From Aquatica leii (lineage: Eukaryota; Arthropoda; Insecta; Coleoptera; Lampyridae), in NCBI GenBank assembly GCA_035610365.1, contig CM069436.1, positions 40,245,117 to 40,309,116 on the forward strand: a stretch of DNA of 64,000 bases, read 5' to 3'. Of this stretch, positions 37,321-47,972 are shown one piece after another; position 1 is the first letter of the stretch, and each line of letters opens with the position of its first letter. Made by a program: the position numbers and the translations under genes. The notes beneath the pieces were generated by a model, which saw nothing but the letters and a program-made list of their open reading frames with translations, was not told the DNA's origin and ran no database searches.

Positions 37321-40300
37321 TGAGCATGGGTTTATTGTCATAAGGACTAAGTGCAATTTTACTTTGTTCAACTGAGAACATGTTGTGTTGTTTAAATTTT
37401 ATGAGTCGTTGATCAGCTTCAAAATTTTTTTATCAAACAAACACTTCCTATAGTCGTCAAAGGTACCTAATTGATTTGATTGAAGATTTTTTAGAACCTT
37501 TGGATTTTTTAATAAATTTTTTAGAACAATCATCATCAACAATATATAAGTACATCTTTGATCTAAGTCCGACAAACTTCAGCATTATCTTTCCGTTATT
37601 TTTGTCTTTCATTAATCCCGGTTGTTTTTTGTTTTTGGTTGTATTTGATAAATGTGATCAATATCATCGACGGAAGTGTTAAAACGATGACTATCTTGTA
37701 TCACATTATCTATATTTTAATAACTATAAATCAAGCTATCGGTGTCTGTATATAACAATTTTACATTTTCTCTGAACGTTTTTATAACATAATCATAATG
37801 AAATTCGTATAAAAATGATTTTCGAAATATCTAAGATGCTAAATCCTGCATATTAAATAGGTTTATTCATACGTATTTCGAATTTGTTCATTTCTATGAT
37901 AACCATATCTTCATCAAATACAACTGAACTATAAAAATTTGGTTTTGAGGTAAAGGCTCGCGCTCCTTATTGTCCATCCTATTGTGTTACTAAACGGATA
38001 TCTCTATGCTTTCTTACATTTTCCATACATTTGCCATAAATCGCATTGATCATTAACTTATAGAATTCTTTTTCAAACTCAGTTTTAGATTGTTGACGTA
38101 ATTTTGTATTTAAATCTATGTACTGTTTTAACCAAGAAGATTGATGGAATTTAAGCACTCTGTGAATGTTTTTTAATAGCATAGCTAATCTTAAATACAT
38201 TTTTAAGTTCCTATAGTGAACGATATAACGTTCTTTTGGAAACAACGTTAATAACAATTTTTTAAGTTTAATCGTTATGTAAATTATGTAGTTAAATTGG
38301 ATAATCTAAATCATATTCAACAATATATTCAAACATAAAATCATCAGGTGTATTTCAAAGTTTTCTATGAATTCAAAATTTCCGTTTGGCAAATATTAGG
38401 ACATGGCCACCCCATATAAATTATTTACATCAAAATACATTGAAAATGTACTATCTTTAGTAAAATCAAAGCCATTTTTTATATATTTGTTATTTGCTTT
38501 AGCATATCTATTAGAACATTGAGAAACGCTTCCTCGAATTCCTTTCTCAATAAACATAAGCATATCAATATCGGTGATAAGTGCTAATGAAGCGTTTGTA
38601 GTCTTCAGCATTGCGTCAAACGTTAACCCCGGCGCAGTATAATAGCATAACGGATCTATAGGTTTTCAAACAAGTTTGACGGAAAACTTAAAACACGTCG
38701 GCTAGTAAAAGTACATCACTTTTTAAATACAGTCAGAATATTCACCTATATTTTGAATTTTAAAAACTCTCCAAACATTTACTGCATAAGCATAATCTTT
38801 ATCACTAATATTTTCATCAAGCAACTGACTATAAAAATTTTGCTTACTTGGTAAACACGTTTTTTCTAATTTTGCCGAGGAAGCTACATAATCATAAGGA
38901 AACATTCCTTTCCGATTTAATAGATAAAACTCCTCTAAACTATTACAATAAGATTTTGTAATCTTTTTTTCATCATCTAACAAATTAGAAGAAAGACGAT
39001 CTAAACTTTGTGACATAAAACGAAATGAATCTATAAACCTAAGACAAATATTTGTATTTGGTATTGACTTTGTAAATTGTTGCTTATTTATGTGTTATAG
39101 TTAGTGTAGTTTCCTTCAAATAATGTAGATAATTTTCGAATAATAAAATGCGCGTCATACCCACTCATGTTATAAAAAACTACAGGTATACAATGTCCAA
39201 CTTTATAGTTTAAACTGCAAGCCTGATGGGCAGTTCCCCTGAACATCCCCGTTTGTTGGTTATGATCTCAAATTCTAACTTGGTTATTGTTAAAGGTTTT
39301 TTACAAATGTGACATACTAAGGGTGACATAAAGAAGTATAAAAAGTTTGTTGTTGTTGATTTAGTTTTTCCATCGGAACAATCTTATTAGGTTTTTGATA
39401 ACACATATCAGCAATATTTTTAATTTATATACAAACCAATTGATGCAATCTATTCCTCGATATGTGCAAAATTTTGATAATGTATAATCGTATGAACATT
39501 TTAAGTAATATGCTATACTAAGCGGTATGTTTTTGATATGTTTTAGATTTAGTGTTGAGTAAATTTAAATCGATATCATTACACTTTTCCAAAATACATT
39601 CCAAATAGAACTTTTTCTTGATAACGATAGTTCTTAAATGATAAGTATTTTTCTGATTGTTTTGGTAACCTGACGCAACATTCATTAGAATTCATACAGT
39701 AATTTTTATGTTTGTTAAGTATATCTTGCGTTGTAAAATAATTTAAACATTGTTCACAAATAAAAATGTTATTATTACGGTTGGATAGTTGTTTCGATAA
39801 AAGCACCGACAAATTTTTGATTCAAGTAAAATGAAAGAGTAGCTGTGCGTTAGACAGATTGTTTATATCTACCTGAGATGTTAAGCTCAGTGGAAGCATT
39901 AGAAGATTTATGACCTTAACATTTGTTTCACAAACAGGACTAAGTGAACAAGGTAAAACTTTTTAATTTTCGATTCAAAACAAATGAATTGATAATTTGT
40001 GTAGTTTTTCAAATGTTCTTATATTTTTTATAGTTACCGGAAATTCAGTACCTTTACAATTTAGAACATCATTGAAATGAGGATATGAAGAAGGTCAATT
40101 AGAACTTTTCTTAGCGGGATATAAAGCTGATATTACAGACCAAAGAAAGCAGCATAGATCATCACTATTGACGTCCACAACAAGAGGATCATATTTGTTA
40201 ATGTTCACTTTAAGTCTCAAAAGTTCTTCTAAAGCCGAACCACTGTCTTTTTCAGCAAATTCCTCTAATTTTGTTGCAAGTTTATCAAACACGTGTTCTT

Positions 40301-40850
40301 GATAACATTGTTTCAAATTAGTTGTACGATCAATGATATTATGTTTAGTGCAAAACGTTTTCAAATCTATTTCGGCAGTTTGAGATTTAAAAAAATTTGC
40401 GCTTAAAATTACGTAAAATTATCCGATAGCTTTTTTAATTTTTAAACTAAAACATTTAAAAGATTTTTTCAAAAGAATTATAGTATTTTTTATATTAATG
40501 CTTGATATGAAACCGGTGCGAATTCTGTTGTTGAAACATGATTCCACGTCTTCCCAACTAACTTTACACTTATTTCGTTTTAAGTTTGTGGATAGACCTT
40601 CTTCCGATTTTACCAATAAAAATTTTTTAAATTCTCTAAGTTTTAAACGATAAACTTTTAGATATTATAAACTTGTTTCAATCAAAAAAGGTGATTCCAA
40701 TATATTATCGTCGTGTATTTTGTTCTTGATTGCTTTACGAACAATTTGTATTGTACGATTAATATAAAGTTTGAGATTATTAGCTTTGTTCGCCGTTTTT
40801 ATGTTATCAAAGTAAACACGCGTCACTGCCAAGTACTGTTTACACACGAA
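37320..40850 (-). pseudogene. Polinton/Maverick DNA polymerase B pseudogene
   Basis: Minus-strand blocks match Polinton/Maverick protein-primed family B polymerase. The N-terminal region (FNNRIRTGFI) is at about 40540. LRLKVNINKYDPLVVDV and CFLWSVISALYP lie at about 40250-40110. A Cys/His segment (FICEQCLNYF, HKNYC) is at about 39750-39690. Exonuclease-side blocks (SLDRLSSNLLDDEKKITKSY, KGMFPYDYV) lie at 39010-38890. The palm motif [13 protein letters not shown] is at about 38440-38400 and [17 protein letters not shown] at about 38070-38010. The second palm motif [11 protein letters not shown] is at about 37755-37725. The C-terminal block (PGLMKDKN, KFVGLRSKMYLY) is at about 37620-37540, then ALSPYDNKPML near 37345. 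Both palm aspartate motifs survive but many frameshifts and stops break the gene. No integrase, ATPase, protease or capsid gene is seen nearby. Confidence 0.88.
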
Positions 40851-42600
40851 TTAAGTATTTCGTTTAACTGATAATGCAAACGATTTCAGGTTTATTTCTA
40901 AACCTTTAAAGATTTACGAGTCTGCACGATCGTTTATGAACTGTCAAAGTTTTACGCTCCAACTCGAACTTCACCGACCGCTATCGAACTTAAATACGAA
41001 CTTTCCCGACCATCAACGGCTAACTTCAAACTGAACGTTTTAACGGAATGTATTTTGTTTATGTTTGCATATATTTGTTTAATGAATTTAAAGTAAAATT
41101 GCAACTCGAGCATATTCGATATTATTTGTTTTTTTTGTGTAAATTTATTTTGTTTATTTTTGTATACTATATGTATTTGTTTAATTATTAATTTAGAACG
41201 ATGAATGGAGTTTATTGAAGAACTACTACAAGCTTGCTGAAAATTATTGAAAAAATTACACAAATTGTAATATCTATTAAAGTTACTTTAATTTAATTAC
41301 GTATTAATTTGAAGTGCACGAGTTTTATTAAACAAATAAATAGTTTACACATTATAAGAGTGTCAATAACTCGTATGTTAATATGTAACTTAATACTGAA
41401 AGAAAAAATTGTGGAAACACTGATGCAAATACAACATACGTCACCTAGTATGAGTACGAATCAAAAAATCTCTGGGGTCTTATTTTTGAGTTCATTTGAC
41501 TGATGCCGCTATTAACGCAACAATATGATTTAAAGAGATATTCTTGAAATTCTTAAACCAAACGCATAAGTATATATGCTATAAACGAAATGAATTGACA
41601 TTAATGTTTTATAAGCTTTAAAACAAAAATAAGTGATAAATGTAATATGAAATATAATATCATCTGCGGGAAAAAAACATTGTTAAGTTAGTCTTTATAA
41701 AAAATAATTTATAAATTTTAGTTGTAATGTAAGTATTTCTAATACTATCATCTAAATTAAAGAAATGGATTATTTTTCCATTGAGGAAATTACATAACGT
41801 CATTTTTTGTAATGTCTAGATTTGTAACATGAAATGTTAAATGTAATATCAGCATTTTTGTTTGTGTATATAGTAATTCCTATGAATGGATTTTATATGA
41901 AGAACTAATGGCTCATTTTTTAACTTTACATTCTAAATTAAAATTGTTTTGTTATTTTCGATTAATAAACACTTTTGCATAAATTTATTTTTATTAAAGA
42001 AATAATACTAATTATACTACTGTTTTAAATTTAAAAAATCCAGTTTTTTGCATAATATTGCATTTTAGACCTTCAACGACTTTTTGAACATGCAGTTGAA
42101 AGAATGTAAATATTTTGTCTACTGTATTTTCATATTTAGCAAAGTCTAATAAACGTTTATTTAGTTATTGTTTATTTTAATTTTCCATTGTTTTCTGTTG
42201 GTTTTAATTATTATTTTGCTTTAATCAAATTTACAGGGTGAACCAAAATTGAGGTTAAGTTATATTTCCCGCTATATTTATTAAATTTTGTTATCTTAAG
42301 TTGGCTACAGTGTATTCAATAATAAATAGCATTAATAACTATACGTTATAATTATGGCATCATTATTTCAAATATTCATTTAGACATTTTAAATTTACAT
42401 TCAAAAATTAATTTTTCTATTTTAAAACCTAAATACGCAATCGTGTGATTTTAAAGTGGTTCTAAAAATTTTTTTGATAGGTACTATTTCCCATATTTTG
42501 CGATAAACAGGTTAGCCCTTTATTGTTGATGCCAGTTTTATTTTACCTACTCAAACTACTTTAAACTAATTATGTATTAATTTTAAATGCATGATCTTCA
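40851..42600. other. AT-rich spacer without gene
   Basis: A CGAACTT-rich patch at 40950-41030 resembles the repeat units at 42.6-42.8 kb. A segment at 42236 (ACAGGGTGAACCAAAATT) looks like the end of some insect transposon but has no partner. No coding sequence recognised. Confidence 0.4.
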
Positions 42601-42614
42601 AATCATAGAAATTC

Positions 42615-43238
42615 AAAGCACCCGAACTTGCACGAAATTCATTTTTTTTAAAAAGCGCGGAAAAATTAAAACCCGATCTTACCCGAACCCGAACTTACAC
42701 GAAATTCAAATTTGATAAGTTGCGCGCGCACACCCAAGGAAAATACGATCTTACCCGATCTTTTTCCGAACTTACACATTCAAATTTTTAAAAAAGTGCG
42801 GGAAAATTATATAACTACTTAAGCGTATTTAATCAAAGTCTGGCTAAATTTCTTAAAGTTCCACTTTGGCTCTAAAATTGATTGTGTCTAGAGAAAATTT
42901 TACATTTATCCGAATGCTCTCAACCGTATATAAGCCAGCAGAAAATGACAGTCAGTAGACGTGAATCTCAATTTTTCGACCTTTCCTCGCATAACATGCT
43001 TGTGAGCGCAGTATTATTATTAGAGCTGAAAAGTTGACTTTTGCCTTGAAAATATTTTTTGTCAAATAAAGTTCGCTGTTTTGAGATTTTGTTGTTTGCT
43101 TTGTGTTTCTTACCGTACATCACTTGGAAAAGAGAACCTAAGCATTACCAACACAACCAAAACTTAGATTTGAGAAAGTAAGTAAGTACGGTCATTCACG
43201 ACATTAAAGCTTTACGACCAAAACATCGCGCCTCAACG
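42615..43238 (+). repeat. Putative 5' LTR with upstream repeats
   Basis: Upstream, imperfect units around CCGAACTTACACGAAATTCAAATTT and AAAGTGCGGGAAAAT recur at about 42625, 42690 and 42762, like LTR enhancer repeats. A TATA box and initiator follow (own entry). AATAAA lies at 43064-43069, about 110 bp after the presumed start, as a polyadenylation signal of an R region. The right edge is set by the primer-binding site at 43240. The left edge is uncertain and no matching 3' LTR or target duplication was found. Confidence 0.5.
42927..42956 (+). promoter_or_regulatory. Core promoter: TATA box plus arthropod initiator
   Basis: TATATAAG at 42927-42934 is followed by TCAGT at 42952-42956, so the initiator A (42954) lies 27 bases after the first T of the TATA box. 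TCAGT is the common arthropod initiator. The spacing is right for RNA polymerase II. It fits transcription of the LTR element to its right. Confidence 0.6.
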
Positions 43239-43239
43239 T

Positions 43240-43257
43240 TGGTGCCAAAAGTGGACT
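43240..43257 (+). other. Putative primer-binding site (tRNA-Lys-like)
   Basis: TGGTGCCAAAAGTGGACT begins with the TGG that pairs with a tRNA CCA end. It matches about 13 of 18 positions of the tRNA-Lys-type site TGGCGCCCAACGTGGGGC used by some Gypsy-group elements. Its position just after the LTR-like segment supports the call. Confidence 0.45.
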
Positions 43258-43286
43258 ACTGGTGGAATAAAGAAAGTCGGGAACTT

Positions 43287-43388
43287 ATGACAGAGTTTAT
43301 TGAGAATTTTGTTAACGATTTGAAAAAATTAGCCCATAATACTCAGTGCTATTCTACAATTTTTTTTTATAAAAGCCGTACCTTCTAG
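43287..43388 (+). pseudogene. Truncated gag-like ORF after the primer site
   Basis: An ATG 47 bp after the presumed primer site opens MTEFIENFVNDLKKLAHNTQ and ends at a stop after 33 codons. The pattern FIxxFVxDLKxLA is typical of Gypsy-group gag, where it forms part of the capsid-like region. In intact elements this block lies deep inside gag, so a deletion must have removed most of the gag N terminus. Nothing recognisable follows. Confidence 0.45.
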
Positions 43389-44382
43389 TTTGCAATCAGT
43401 TTGCACTAATCTATTACATACTACTGAAGCTATAAATAAGAAACAACAGCCGGGAGTGTTTGGATTTAGAGTTTTTAATACTAATTCAATGCCGAGCACA
43501 ATTTCCGCTCCTCTCGGAAAGATAAAAAGGGTAAAGTAATTGAACTACAAAAATGGAAAAAATTAGTGACGCTATGATGTTTGTTCAAGTGCATGAATTT
43601 AAAGATAACGCATACGGGTTTCTCTTTAGATATGTCACTGGAAGCGCGCAGCAATTCTTGATAATAAACGGTCTCGCTCATAATTTGTAAAAAAATCTCT
43701 ATAAGTCATTGGTGTTGCTGATTCGTCTTCTTCCAGCGATGAAAAGGTTATGGGAAACATTGCTCAGGCATTTCATGGACAAACGTTAAATACAAACAAT
43801 TGGTGAATTATTATACGACCCTATTCTCGTTTAATATGTACCCGGAATACTAGTTATTTGTGTTTTTTTTTTACTTTTTTATTATTTATGTATGCATTCG
43901 TCTTTTTGAAAATTGTAATAAATCTTGTACATTATATTACATAGGTAATTTTGTGTTTGTTTTCAACACCTTCCGATAATTGCAAGATTTGCGATATCTC
44001 TAAATTTTTAAACTACTGTACAAGAAGAAATTTCGGGGAGGTTATTAATGGTAACAAAACTTGGTTTCAAAATTAAAATTGTGATCTTAAATACAGTTGT
44101 TTGAGCATATCATCTTTTGTGCCAAAGCAGTAAAACCCATTACGTGATTAGGTTGTCTCAGTAAAAAAGTATTCTTAGCGTAATTATAATTACTAGTAAA
44201 ACTAGGTGTTGCAAACAAAAAATTTTGATAAGAAATCTTTAGCTTGCTGCAAAACATTATTTTTGGTTTCTTCTCGTTAAATGACATTTTAAAAATCATA
44301 ATATAAACTACAAATTTGTTTGCGTGTACAGAAGTCTGCATAAGAAAACAGTTGCATATTTTGTTTGTTTCTCGGCTTTTTA
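43389..44382. other. Spacer without assigned gene
   Basis: Small frames at 43481-43681 and 44087-44398 show no recognised domain. A T-rich tract lies around 43865-43900. Confidence 0.35.
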
Positions 44383-44700
44383 AGAACACACATGACAAAT
44401 ATTTTCTGATGCGGTATTATGCGTTTCAAGTAAAATTGAATTGCGTTGTTCAACATTATTGGAAGAATAATTTTTAATTAAATTAATATTTGTGTTAAAT
44501 TTTTTTTGTCTTTAATATCGTTTATAATTTTTTCAGGTAAATTTAAATCGTTAAGTCTAACTTTCATATTACCTGTAAATAATGCTTCGTATAAAGGTCC
44601 CTTTAATTTTGCTATGCTCGGTTTCTCATTAACTGTACAAATCATGTCATTCTCATATTTTTGATGTTTTTATTTGCACGTCTTACATTTGACATTTTGG
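44383..44700 (-). pseudogene. Unassigned coding relic with two CxxC motifs
   Basis: The minus strand carries about 105 codons that look like real protein across two frames. It starts VRQNVKCKTCK, has a stop, and continues ENDMICTVNEKPSIAKLKGP, LYEALFTGNMKVRLNDLNLP and EKIINDIKDKK. After a one-base shift in an A run it reads NVEQRNSILLETHNTASENI and CHVCS. CxxC pairs at each end (CKTC, CHVC) suggest a zinc-binding domain. More protein-like sequence (KKYEFYLDTKNNVLKIDCEK, INFYSSEKATVRV) lies upstream at about 44900-44780. I do not recognise the family. It could be a lost host gene or an element gene. Confidence 0.4.
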
Positions 44701-45199
44701 CGTACATTGGCCTACCACGGTTTTTTTTCCAATGTTATCAGATTTGAGGCAAAGTTACATCTTTACTTAATCAGACTCGCACGGTTGCTTTCTCTGACGA
44801 ATAAAAATTAATTTTTTCACAGTCAATCTTTAGGACGTTATTTTTCGTATCCAAATAGAACTCATACTTCTTTATAAATCCATTCATAGGATAACTTTTT
44901 TCGTGATATCCACTACTAGTACTAATTTAATAGTTACTTTTACTTGTCTGTGTGTCAAATTAGTAAATTCGCGAAACTTTAAAAATTATGGAATGCATAA
45001 TCTTAGAGGAATTAAAGATTTAAGTACATAGAAAAACGTATAATTATCAATAAATGTACAAAATTAATCTCTATTGCAATGTCAGTTTGTCACATTCTTT
45101 CTTCTTCAGTTTGTGCATGACGAATAACATTTTTCGAGTTTTCTATAGAAACATTGCATACAGCATGTTGAAATAACTGGTAAAAGTATTCTATTTTCT

Positions 45200-45735
45200 A
45201 AATATTGTATTATTTGCAACTTTTTTACAGTAGATACGGAGGTTATCGCAAAATAGTATAATGTGTTTTGCCATTTCATCAGTTACGTACTTTGAAATAA
45301 TGGAAACTTCTCTAACAAAATGCAGAAGTTCAGCTTTTACCATATCTAATAAGCAAACAATCGACTAGATTTCAAATTAAGCTTGTATGTCTGCTTTTTT
45401 CGTTCTTGAATTTGAAATCTTTTTTGTTTTTCTGCTATGATAAAAAGCATTATTTATCAAAATCGTAGACTTTTTGGACAAGTAGCTTAGAATTTGTAAA
45501 AATCAGTTTTCGTTACTCCAGTCATTTCTTTATGATAGTCTCTAGTTTTTTTTTATTCAAAGCATAGCAAACCGTTCTCAACAAAACCGTTTTCAGGTCT
45601 TATGTGGACTATTATAAGACGATTTCCCATTGCCTGCTTTGAAGTCATGATTGTTGTGTCTTTTCATACTTTACTTATAGTTTGACTAGCGTTCACTCAG
45701 GTTTCATCTAAAAAATACAATTTCTTGTCTTCTTC
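45200..45735 (-). pseudogene. Tc1/mariner-like DDE_3 transposase relic
   Basis: The minus strand reads LYFLDET, then stop, VNASQTISKV, stop, KDTTIMTSKQAMGNRLIIVH and IRPENGFVENGLLCFESK, and later STILINNAFYHSRKTKKI. This matches arthropod DDE_3 (IS630/Tc1/mariner superfamily) proteins with the pattern YLDETWVN, KVWxDxT, LIILHIGxxxGFVEGGLLVFESK, VIVLDNAxYHSRKxEKIP. The first catalytic aspartate (LDET) is kept and the second is changed (LDNA to INNA). Both tryptophan codons of the first block have become TGA. Further C-terminal pieces (YVTDEMAKH) lie near 45290. A dead copy. Confidence 0.8.
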
Positions 45736-45858
45736 ATTGTACTTTTGGATTAGAAAAAAAAAACAGAAAACGTCGTCTCCAGGCAATGATTTTGTTTACT
45801 AAGATAAGAATGTCTTTCGGGTTTGGACCGTGTCATTGTTGTTGTAACCGAAGTTGCG

Positions 45859-45895
45859 GACGTTTCGCCCACATTCGTAAGGGTCTTCATCAAGG
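45859..45895 (-). ncRNA. Degenerate hammerhead-like motif at Penelope 3' end
   Basis: On the minus strand, TTGATGA (45893-45887), a CCC/GGG stem and GAAACGTC (45866-45859) follow the hammerhead order core box, stem II, GAAA, minimal stem III, GUC. The first core base is T instead of C and stem I pairing is weak, so activity is doubtful. It lies about 300 bp 3' of the endonuclease block of the Penelope-like element on the same strand. Hammerheads are known in the terminal repeats of that class. Confidence 0.5.
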
Positions 45896-46188
45896 CGTGA
45901 GATAAATCGCAAAACTCAAACAAACAACCGAAACCTAACTAAGAACTTCTCAAAAGCTAGGTTATCCACTTGTGAAACAAGCCATAATCTAAACTCTGAA
46001 AAAGTAAGAAAGAAAACGATAACTTAAAAAAGCAAACGAAAATCTAACAAAGAACCACTACCGAGTTAGAAAATCAACTTGTGAACCAAGCCAGATTCTA
46101 AACTCCGTAGAACTGGCTTAAGAAGAAATAGTCTCCGTATATAAAGGGAAAGGATCGCCACGGTTGGTTAAGCTCGATTCTGATTGGG

Positions 46189-46605
46189 TTACGGTTGATA
46201 AGGGGCGTGTTTTTGATAAATGACTAATGACCGGAAACCAAAGAGGAGATAGCTCGAAACCATGATCGCGATTGAAGTTATTAGGGTGTTTGATGATTTC
46301 TCTGCTTTCTCGAATTTCCTGTTGAAAAAGAATGGAGATTTTGCAATCAACGAAACATTATCAAAATCTTTTGACCTGTAGTAAAATGATGTTCGGCAAC
46401 CGCATATTTGAAAATATACCTTTTCCTTATTCAAAGATCATGTTCTGAAATGCGAGTAATGACGGAACGACCGGTTTCACTAATGTAGACTAAACCACAT
46501 GAACACGGAATTTGGTACACACCTTGAGATGAAAGTGTAGGAAATTTGTCTTTGGGAGAAGGAAGAACCTGAGAAATTTTGCCTGTCAAGTTGAATATTA
46601 GTTTA
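46189..46605 (-). pseudogene. Penelope-like GIY-YIG endonuclease remnant
   Basis: The minus strand encodes ISQVLPSPKDKFPTLSSQ and then QGVYQIPCSCGLVYISETGR followed by RISEH. This is the GIY-YIG domain of Penelope-like elements (family GVYxIPCxCGxxYIGETGRS...RxxEH). The GVY and VYI pair, the Cys-x-Cys and the arginine of TGR are visible. In the second half of the GIY-YIG signature the glycine is serine (YIS for YIG). A downstream frame (46434-46189) covers the end of the protein. Frameshifts are present near 46440. This is the 3' half of a single element whose RT half lies at 47973-48765. Confidence 0.85.
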
Positions 46606-46609
46606 ATAC

Positions 46610-47972
46610 TGTAACACCCCGGTGGTTCACAGTCTCGGCGTTGGATTTAAAACGTTATTAATTTGAACACAATTAACATAAGTTTATTCTACAAACTAAA
46701 AATGTAATTATTACAATAAATATCTACAGGTGTTGTAGTTTTATTTCCTCGTATAACAAATAAACTTATTTTACTAATATTATTAATTTCGGGCTTCGGT
46801 AGAATGCGGCCTACCACTTTATGCGAAATTGAGAATAGTTGAATGCGGCCTACACAACTCGTATCTAACCTTAAAAAAAACGTACTTTTCCTGCAAGAGA
46901 ATGATTAAACGCAAATGGCGTGGTTGGAATCCTTTTGAAAACTACTATAAATCAAGTTAATTACAGGTCGCAAAATTATTCAGGTACGGAAGTTAATAAA
47001 GGTTAAAGACAGGTGTAATTAATTAAGTATTTCAGGTAATACACTGCTACGGTTACCGGGGTTTAATTTCGAAGTTACGGCGGGTTGACCACTGGTGTCT
47101 ATTAATTACAAAGTTTTATACGAATAGAACACGGCAGAATTTGATTACGTTATTAGTATTACGGGTTGTTGCGGTTTAGTTATACTATCAAACGAAAACT
47201 TCGGCAAATTCATGTGAGTACTTCGAAACTGACTTATTGATTTGGAATGATTAATTTTAGACCTCAGTCCGAAGCCAAAACGTAGCGATGCTAAACGTAT
47301 TGAAATACTTTAAACCAGCCTGGCTTGAGTAGTATTTCAACGCGCCAACCTCAACTACGTTAAAGGTTGAAAGTAACTGGAGATTTAGTTTACGCTTGAC
47401 AAATCCTACACCAGCCTGGCGCAAGTTATTTGTCACTTCACTAACGGACTGCGGTTCGGTTATAACAAATACTACACGGTGAAACAGGAAGCTGGTGGTC
47501 AACTCGAGGGAGGGCGTTCTAATACAAAACAAAAAATTGAATACCAAAAATCGTGAGAGTAGCAGGGTTCGAAACGGGTCCGTATGAGTTCAGAAGGTCC
47601 GGGTACAATAGCAGGTTTCGGTTAATCGGTGCTCACAATTATACAGTATCAAGATCGGTTCGTTAACCGGGTACAAAAGCATTCGGTAGCAAAATAAGAA
47701 TCGGATAAACACAGGTCGGGTTTCACCAGGACTAGGTCTTGAAAAAGAGGTTCTACCAGGAACGGGTCTTGGCAGAGAGAGAGTTTTCACCGTTGACGGC
47801 GGCTTTTATTGTGTGTTTCGTTCCGGTTGAATGGTTATTCAGCAGGGGAGAGTCGCGCGCTTTGAAGCGGTAGAGGTGGTCCGCAGCCGAGCGTCCAAAG
47901 CTCACGCGTAATTGACACAAATTTACATACAATTTTTAAAACAATTACGGCCACCTCTGCCGTTTCGTTACA
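46610..47972. mobile_element. Solo LTR (1,363 bp) inserted in the Penelope-like element
   Basis: The segment begins TGTAACACCCCGG and ends CGTTTCGTTACA, so it has TG...CA ends with a short inverted TGTAAC/GTTACA repeat. It is flanked by ATAC on both sides (46606-46609 and 47973-47976), a 4-bp target duplication as made by Gypsy-group integrases. It is visibly more GC-rich than its surroundings. Removing it with one ATAC rejoins the RT and GIY-YIG halves of the host element in one frame, which confirms the boundaries. No internal gag or pol is present, so it is a recombined solo LTR of an unidentified element. Its superfamily is inferred from termini only. Confidence 0.85.

Noticed and set aside
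42236..42260. ACAGGGTGAACCAAAATT as a transposon end
   Set aside because: No partner terminus or target duplication was found within several hundred bases.
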